Shown here: piece after piece, positions 57,489-64,000 of the stretch
Position numbering within the stretch: the first letter of the stretch is position 1
Layout of the letters: each line of letters begins with the position of its first letter
Origin: Ailanthus altissimus
Taxonomy: Eukaryota; Streptophyta; Magnoliopsida; Sapindales; Simaroubaceae
Direction of reading: 5' to 3'
Length of the DNA: 64,000 nt
NCBI GenBank assembly: GCA_946807835.1
Contig: OX327684.1
Coordinates: forward strand, 16,268,501-16,332,500
Notes under the pieces: generated by a model
The model's input: the letters and a program-made list of their open reading frames with translations, nothing else
Databases searched by the model: none
Told to the model about the DNA's origin: nothing
Made by a program: the position numbers and the translations under genes

Positions 57489-58461
57489 TGTATGAATATT
57501 AATTGTTAATATTTATACAATAAATATTTTATATTAAATCGTTAATTCTAAAATATATCGGACCATACTTGTAATGCTACAGACATTGTATGATTTGATA
57601 GAGTTCAATTATGATCTAAATGAGTTTAGATCAGCGCTAAGAATTAGCTTCACTAAAAATTATAAATGGTAAAAAATCAGCAAGTTATAATAATCAACGA
57701 AATCTAAAGAGTTAAAACAATGTCTGTAACAGAATAAAGACCTGAGAATATACCAGTAATGACATAGTTTCATTTGTTGACAATGTAAATAAAAAATTGT
57801 TTTATATTTCATTAGAAACTAATAAACACACGGGTAATGACATAGCATGGTGATGGGTCTTGTTGTTTGCCAAAGAAAGAAAAAATTGATAAAAGAATGA
57901 AATTGTTTCATTTTTTAAGGGCGAAGAGTTTGACTATTTCATGGGCAAAACGAGAGGAAATTTTATGAGTTGAAACAAGCTTTATTCATCTTCTCCTCCA
58001 TTTCACATGGCCAGCAGTTGAAGCTCACAAAAAATTTGGATTTTATTGTTCAAAGAGTTGGACAAAACAAGAATAAAATCTTTGCTTTGAAAATAATATA
58101 ATTAGTTAAAGAGTTTAACCAATATTTCAAGTTTAAAGAGTTAATCATTTGGAGTTTAAGAGTTATATATCATTGTTAAAATTTTGAAACAGTTATTCTA
58201 ACGATCTAAGTCTACCCCAGTTGAATCTTAAAATTGCCGACAAGTACGTTTTGTGGTGGACTTTGTTCAATAATTTTCAAAGGCTTGACTGGTGATTCTC
58301 AATTCTTATATTTTTATTATAGTAATGAAATTTAAAATTTAAATGTGTTTGTTACTCTAAGAAATTAGATTTCCAATTCTGTTGCACTAATATGTATGTA
58401 TGACATGCATATTGTATTGTAATAAACACGCTGCACATACATGCACCCTAGAAAATTAACA
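57489..58461 (-). repeat. Insertion in Copia-3 integrase, solo-LTR-like
   Basis: The integrase reading breaks after an LGIDIELKV segment (about 58470) and resumes at about 57470 with EHLVPYIHT. The intervening 0.97 kb starts TGTTAATTTTCTAGGGTG and ends ATATTCATACA on the minus strand. TG...CA ends and lack of coding suggest a solo LTR, but I found no matching target duplication, so borders are provisional. Confidence 0.5.
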
Positions 58462-59500
58462 CACTTTCAGTTCTATATCTATTCCCAGTGATGTATAATT
58501 TTCATCAAATATTTTAAATATAAACTCACTAACATTATCTAAACGTATGATTTTAATAAGGTATTTTGAAAAATTTTACCCTCAATTTAATGAATTATGC
58601 TAGCAATCTAACGAATGTAACATTTCATATAGACAATAAATAAACATGTGAGTATCATGCAGATGCATTAAATAAAACTATAAAATAGTAAAAAGGTCTA
58701 CTCAGTAAATAAATTGGTCTGCAGATATTTCATTGGATCATTTATAAAAATGATGGAGATTATGGACCAATCTTTAAAGAGGATGGTCTAATTACAAGTT
58801 TGCCTTGTGAGCAACTAGAATAAGTATTCTCATTAGGCAATGGAATATTCAGGTTCTTTAATGGGTGCCCATGAGAATTTTTAATGACCTTACGCATCAT
58901 TGTTGATCCTAGATGACCAAGTCGATCATGTCATAGTATAAATATTTGGATCACTGTATTTTTAGCTCATTACTGCGTAGCTTTCAATTAAATTTATAAT
59001 TGTATAATACAAACAAAATAATAAGACATGAAGCTTTTCAAGTATATATTTCTTGTTTAAGACATTAGAAATAATGCAAAAATATTTTACATTATATTCA
59101 CTTAAGGTCTCGATGTGATATTCATTTTGGTAAATATTTTTAAAATTAAGCAGATTTCTTCTGAATTTACCTGCATATAAAACTTCACTTATATATAACT
59201 TTGTTCCACTTACTAACAATATTATTGCTCTTCCAAAGTCTTCAATTAGATATGCAAAACCTAATATAATATTAATTTTTTCTTAAATCATTGTTAGTCT
59301 TGAGAAGTATTTCTTATTTCGAAAGATAATATGTGTAGTTACACTGTTAGTCAAATAGGCATCCCCAAATTTTCTTTTCAAAGTGGACAATTAATCCTTA
59401 AAAGTCATTTTTTATATTAAATAAAAGTTCATATTAAATATCAGGATAATACATTACAAAAAAGTTATATTTTTATAAAAGGTTGTATCTTTTTTATTAA
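58462..59500 (-). pseudogene. Copia-3 protease end, GAG-pre-integrase and integrase start
   Basis: Frame 58962-59219: VSGTKLYISEVLYAGKFRRNLLNFKNIYQNEYHIETLSE, the segment between copia protease and integrase. Then HDRLGHLGSTMMRKVIKNSHGHPLKNLNI (zinc finger histidines; partner cysteines at about 58790-58810 are partly lost). Next a DICRPIYLLS segment with the first catalytic D, and IKIIRLDNVSEF with the second. The inferred protease motif DSATTHTIL is seen in broken form near 59330. Confidence 0.82.
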
Positions 59501-60530
59501 AAAATTATATTTCATAGAAACAAAAAGTATAACAAAGATCTAACATAAAGATATTTAAAACTTAGTGATCACCGTTCCCTTTTTTATCTCCAAAGAAATT
59601 AGAGACATCTAGATTAGTAAGATCTATTGAATCTGAGTTATTTATAAGATTTTTCTTTACATTCTTTCCCTTTCACTTGATAGATACCTTATAAAGTTCG
59701 ACAATATGCTGTGGGGTATGACATGTTCGTGACCAATATTCTTTTGCACCACATCGATAACAAGTATTTTTATAATATTTATGGTGTTTATTCTCTACAC
59801 CATTATCCTTGTCTTAGTGTTTCTGCCTTATTTTAGTGTTCTTTCGTTCTTGGCACTTACGGCCACCATAAAGGTGATAATTTCACCCTCTTCCACGACC
59901 ATGACCACATTCAACTTTGTTATAAGTATTTTCATTTGCTTCTGAGAATGGCTAAGAACCAGATGGATATGATTTATGATTTTTCAATAAAAGCTCATTA
60001 TTTTATTCAACAAGTAGAAGACATAAAATTAATTCTGATTATTTTTTAAGTTGCCATTCATGATACTATTGCTGTAGAACAATATTAGAGGAATGAAAGT
60101 AGAGAATGTTTTCTATAACATATCATGTTCTATAACTTTCCTACCACACAATTTAATCTATGAGGTGATTCAAAATAAAGAAGAATTGTATTCAGCAACA
60201 GTTCTAAAGTCCTGCAATTGCAGATTCATCCACTCATATTTTCATTTTGAAAGGAATACATCTTTTTAATGATCATATCTTTCTTTCAGATTTTTCAAAA
60301 GGATCTACAAGTCTTATACTATCAAATATTGAGCTTTCAGGATCTCATGTAAAATGATAACGGAGAAAAATCATAGATTTTGACTTGTCCTGTAGGAGCA
60401 AATTATTTTCTTTTTCGATTGTCTTGTCTGAAATATTGGCTTTGAGGTGCATCTTGGCATCCAGTACCCATGATAAATAATTTTTTTCGGAGACATTAAC
60501 AGTAGGAATTTGTAAATTTTTAAGAGACAT
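59501..60530 (-). pseudogene. Copia-3 GAG
   Basis: Start MSLKNLQIPTVNVSEKNYLSWVLDAKMHLKA at 60530, open for 61 codons, typical of copia GAG (L.I..L.GKNYL.W.LDA..HL). Downstream, stops are frequent. A knuckle CYRCGAKEYWSRTCHTP occurs at about 59720-59770, with the zinc histidine replaced by Tyr. Confidence 0.85.
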
Positions 60531-60639
60531 TTTTAAAAGACTTTGAACATAAAGAAGGGAATTAAAATTAGTATAATAAAATATAATTATTATTCAATAA
60601 ATATATAATATAAAACATAAATATCAAATGTATTTTTAG

Positions 60640-60910
60640 GAGGTTTTTCCTTCTATATACATAAAATAACTATAATTAGGAGGCATGACCTTCCATGTAT
60701 CAATGGTATTGGTGAGGCATAGCTTTTCATTTATTGATAAGAATAAGGAGACATGGTCTTCTATACATTAATAATAATGAAAATGCAAAGCCTTTCATAA
60801 ATAAATAATGACGAGGAGGCGTGGCCTTCTATAAAATAATAATAATGATGAGGTATGACCTTCTACATATTGATAACAATAAAGAGACATAATCTTTTAT
60901 AAAATGATAA
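60640..60910 (-). repeat. Imperfect tandem repeats in Copia-3 leader
   Basis: About six copies, spaced roughly 40-50 bp, of a block ggaggcatgaccttctatata (variants ggagacatggtcttctata, ggaggcgtggccttctataa) in AT-rich spacers. On the minus strand the block reads tagaaggccacgcctcc. It lies in the untranslated leader between LTR and GAG. Confidence 0.75.
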
Positions 60911-61007
60911 TAATAATATAAATAATAGTTAAATATAAATAAAATGCGTAAAATTAAATAAGTCAAAATTTTAATATGAAAGTTAAAAATTAAACTTCGT
61001 TGAAAAT

Positions 61008-61208
61008 TGTATTAATAATGTGTTACAAATAAATAATAAAAACAAGGATTAAGAATAACTCAAATACTAAAAAATCTCTAAAAAATATTATAGCATTTAT
61101 AAAAATATTATGAATGAATTAAGGGGACTGTACGAATATTTATAAACAAGAGAGGGGTATAGAATTCACCAATTTACCCCCACCGTTCACCGATTAACTT
61201 TCACAACA
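61008..61208 (-). repeat. Copia-3 putative 5' LTR
   Basis: About 200 bp resembling 31204-31376. Minus strand starts TGTTGTGAAAGTTAATCGG at 61208 and ends ATTAATACA. A clear primer binding site was not found next to it. Confidence 0.62.
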
Positions 61209-61691
61209 CTATCTTTATTTCTTTATTTTTATTTTATAGTGTTATTGTGTTTCTGCCACTGAAATGCATAGCACCAAGGTTTTGAAGACGAAATAAGAAT
61301 ATGAAATGAACCAATCCTACTCCATACCATGTTCAGAGGTAGCCAGAGTTGACAGGGGTTAAATTGTCAAACTCAAAAAATTTTAAGATAACAAATTATA
61401 CTATAATAAGGCCAAAATGTTAAAATTAAAATCTAATTGAACTAAAACCTAAATTAACATTTTTTATGGTAAAGCTGTTATTAACCACTTTTAAATCTTT
61501 ATTATTATTTTTTTGTGGGGGCCTTATCCCCGGGACTACAATAACTCCGCACTATGTAAAATTATATGGCAAAAACTTTTTAATAACCATATTCTAAGTA
61601 GATCTATTTAGTTTCGATTTAAAACTTCAGTGAAATATGTTATTTTTTATACTTGTTTACAGTACTAAGATTGACATTGATCACAGTGAAA
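61209..61691. other. Anonymous spacer
   Basis: AT-rich sequence with no gene or repeat recognised. Confidence 0.4.
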
Positions 61692-61699
61692 CTAAAATT

Positions 61700-62103
61700 T
61701 AGGGGGTAGGCATTTTTTTTCATTCTTGACCTGATCTAACTTGACCGTCCTAAAAATTCAGGTTAAAATAAAAATGAGAATAAAATTAGAAAATATTTGA
61801 AATAGAAAATTTTATTCCGAACGGGTCAGGTCCAAGTCAGGAAATTTTCAAACCCGTTTAAGAATTTTCTAAACTTAATTTTTTTTTATTTTTCAAAACT
61901 ATTCAAAATGATGTTGTTTCGAACGAGAATTATCGACCTGACCCGTCCCGACCTAACCCATCCTAAAATAAACTATGCTAATTTGATATAAAAAAAATTT
62001 TAAAAATTTTCAACCCAATTTGTCCTGATCAGAACACCTTTCTTCGTCTCAATCGAATTCAATAATGGTTCAAGAATTTTTGAACCTGACTTACCTACCC
62101 CTA
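61700..62103. mobile_element. hAT-type MITE, 404 bp
   Basis: Inverted ends TAGGGGGTAGGCA and, reversed, TAGGGGTAGGTAAG, flanked by the 8-bp target duplication CTAAAATT (61692-61699) and CTAAAATC (62104-62111), one mismatch. Interior has no ORF; subterminal tgacctgac/gtcaggt-type motifs occur at both ends. Size, duplication length and TA-G(n) ends fit the hAT superfamily. Confidence 0.88.
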
Positions 62104-62111
62104 CTAAAATC

Positions 62112-62660
62112 AGTATGTATATAACTCCACTTATTCTCTATTTTCATCTTTTTGCTTCTTTTGTAGCACAAAATGGTGAGAAATATTGAGTTCATGGAAT
62201 AGGTACAAATAATTTAATCTCTAGAGTTTGGCTAAGTCGATATTTTGATCTCACTTAAATTCAAAATAGTCATTTTAATTTAATTAATTTAAATAGTGAA
62301 AGAACATTTTAGTATTATTATAATTAGATTTAAATTGGATGAACAATGTCACCATATAAAATAAATTAATTAAAAATTAAAATATATTAGTTAGCAAAAC
62401 AAAATTAGAGAAAACATGTGGCTGTCGTCGTATTATTACCAAATTGCGTGCACCTTTGGTGATATGTCGACAAACCGTTAACATTAACAGAATCTAAATT
62501 TCTTAATTTACATTTTAATAATTATATTTTCATCATTAGAACATTGAGAAAAGGGAAAAAGAAAAGCTTTAATTACTACAACATTGTATGTACCATTGCT
62601 ATAATTGACGTCACCGATGGGCGATTTTCTTAAGAATAAAAGACTGTTGAATTACTTGAC
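62112..62660. other. Anonymous AT-rich spacer
   Basis: No gene or repeat recognised. Confidence 0.4.
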
Positions 62661-63235
62661 CTAATTTTTTTAAAAACCTCTTTAATTTTAAAATTATATA
62701 AAACAATCTATCCATTAATTAGTATCGTTTAATTTGATAATTTTTTTTTATGAAAAACTGAAAATTATTATTTTATCCCCTTTTCATTTATCGTGTATTT
62801 AAATATAATATTTTATTAATTAAATACTTTTTATTAAATAAAAAATTTATTATTAAATTTTTTTTTCTAGGCTCTATTTTTTCCTTCTTTTCATTTTTTT
62901 TTAAAAAAATTTCTTCTTCTTTCCATCTTCTTTGCTCACAAACAAAAAAGATAAATAAAAACAAAAATAATAAAGAAATGGCCACGGTGGCCATTTCTTG
63001 ACCGCCATTAATTGCCGCCAGGAAATCGCCACCAGGCCATTTCTTTTTTCTTTAGTAAAAAAACAAAAAAACATAAGAAAAAAATGGAAGAAGATTAAAA
63101 TTAAAAAAAAAATATTAATAAGTATAATTTATTGACATCAGTGTTAAATATTATTTTATTTTTATTTTTGTTAAATTAAACATACCCACTATCGACGAGT
63201 TTTTAAAATAATTTTAAAATTTAAAAAAAAAAAAA
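62661..63235. mobile_element. Candidate MITE with long imperfect inverted ends
   Basis: The left end (ttaattttaaaattatataaaa...gtttaatttgataa) reappears inverted at about 63165-63230 (aattttaaaattattttaaaa...gtttaatttaacaa). A target duplication could not be fixed because of flanking A/T runs. The middle has a small GC-richer patch (62979-63050). The 68-codon minus ORF 62788-62994 (Lys-rich) is a low-complexity reading. Confidence 0.42.
62973..62999. repeat. Perfect hairpin, 12-bp arms
   Basis: aagaaatggcca, loop cgg, tggccatttctt. It sits in the centre of the candidate MITE; a similar ggccatttctt recurs at about 63037. Confidence 0.85.
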
Positions 63236-64000
63236 GCTTTAAAGCAACTAAGTGAACTAAGGAGTTCAAACACTCCTTTTTCCTTTCCTTAATGACGTTG
63301 ACAATGCACTGTAACTTGCTGCTGTTAAATAGTAAAGTTAAAGGGTCGTTGACCTTAGGCGTTCATTCATGCTCCTATCATTCGCAAATGTTGAAAACGG
63401 CTTACAGATCAAAATATTTAGGTGTTTGCGGTTAACCAAAACGACAATGGCAATTAGGCGACAAAGATCAATATAATACTTAAATAATTATTGTATTAAA
63501 TCTCATATGTTTTTACATTAAAAATCAATTTAATTAATAATTTACTTTTAAGTGTTAGTATTTAATAATATATCCTTTAATCTTACTTCTGTTAAATTAA
63601 ATATAATTAATCACATATAATATGTACATTATTACATTTTTAATATAATATTTTTATGATTTTAAAAATCAATATTTTTGTAATAACATAAAATACACAA
63701 ATGTGATCGTGCTATGTTTCATGCTTTATTAATCTAAAAGTATCTTTCATTACACATTATAATTCAAAGGCGTAAATAAGTTATTTTAACAATTAAAGTA
63801 TAAACACTAGTGAATTGGAACTAAAATGATTATTTTAAATTTAAATGAAATTAAATGTCTATTTGGCTAAATTTTAGGAATTAAATTATTTATATATATA
63901 TAAAAAAAAAGAAAGGTATTTGTTTCAATGTCACAAATGATTTTATTTATATAGAGATATATAATTCTAAAATAATATTACACGTACAAATTCATCTATA
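63236..64000. other. Anonymous AT-rich DNA at window end
   Basis: No exon, RNA gene or mobile-element end recognised. Confidence 0.4.

Larger units (their letters stand above)
31204..61208 (-). mobile_element. Copia-3, old copia element split over 30 kb
   Basis: Interpretation of two minus-strand copia halves with no overlap of domains. The right half (56.4-60.5 kb) holds GAG, zinc knuckle, pre-integrase, INT and the INT-RT linker up to a VATEIMNADFES segment. The left half (31.6-34.6 kb) begins at the RT segment NVKLVGYK and ends in RNaseH. Short similar segments at 31204-31376 and 61008-61208 share the inner motif caccgattaactttygcaaca and much of the rest, in the right places for the LTRs. 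No target duplication was found outside them, and their full extent is uncertain. The gap contains the CACTA element and a plastid fragment. Confidence 0.7.

Noticed and set aside
1..64000. A previously undescribed functional multi-gene system
   Set aside because: Apart from one F-box gene, every long coding signal could be assigned to a known transposon class or was non-coding repeat.

Overview
This is nuclear DNA from a flowering plant, almost certainly a eudicot. It is AT-rich, with an intron-containing F-box/FBD gene family, plant LTR-retrotransposon lineages (Ty1/copia, Athila-type and Tat-type Ty3/gypsy), a CACTA DNA transposon with subterminal repeat arrays, hAT-type non-autonomous elements, and a fragment of plastid psbA. 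Only one gene looks potentially functional: the minus-strand F-box/FBD gene at 26672-28481. Nearly everything else is a nest of decayed mobile elements. I saw no tRNA, rRNA or CRISPR. 

Region 1 (1-28.5 kb) is a three-member tandem F-box/FBD array, all on the minus strand. Copy 1 (518-1652) is a pseudogene with a lost start codon and a deleted LRR core. Copy 2 is a pseudogene split between 10857-11438 and 25095-25976 by a 13.65-kb copia element (Copia-2, 11444-25094, target duplication TGATC). Copia-2 is itself split by an Athila-like gypsy element (13413-21542, target duplication CATGT/TATGT). Copy 3 (26672-28481) keeps four exons and an open 454-codon frame. A different copia (Copia-1, 2052-9973, plus strand, target duplication TATAA) sits between copies 1 and 2 and carries a 2.1-kb solo LTR (5856-7983, target duplication GTATG). 

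Region 2 (28.5-31.2 kb) is intergenic and low-complexity, with a run of 26 G. 

Region 3 (31.2-61.2 kb) is best read as one old minus-strand copia (Copia-3) cut into two complementary halves. RT-RNaseH lies on the left (31.4-34.6 kb, itself holding a hAT-like element at 32768-34020). GAG-PR-INT lies on the right (56.4-60.5 kb). Between them is a roughly 19-kb CACTA element (35197-54576) whose interior is AT-rich degenerate arrays plus two Tat-type gypsy elements in opposite orientation: Gypsy-A (37156-44649, plus strand, target duplication GAATG) and Gypsy-B (45752-50404, minus strand, target duplication ATAAC). Each Tat element has an antisense ORF beside its 3' LTR, and Gypsy-B has a 65-bp tandem repeat with a 130-bp higher-order pattern. 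A psbA fragment lies just outside the CACTA right end. 

Region 4 (61.2-64 kb) holds a clean hAT-type MITE (61700-62103), a weaker inverted-repeat candidate and otherwise anonymous DNA. 

I did not find a convincing new functional system. The most unusual features are the depth of nesting, GC-rich GCGC-type blocks in LTRs of unrelated retroelements, and tandem arrays inside elements (65-bp dimer repeats, 118-133-bp repeats in the hAT element). Boundaries marked with target duplications were read directly. Domain calls are from motifs recognised by eye, without database searches.
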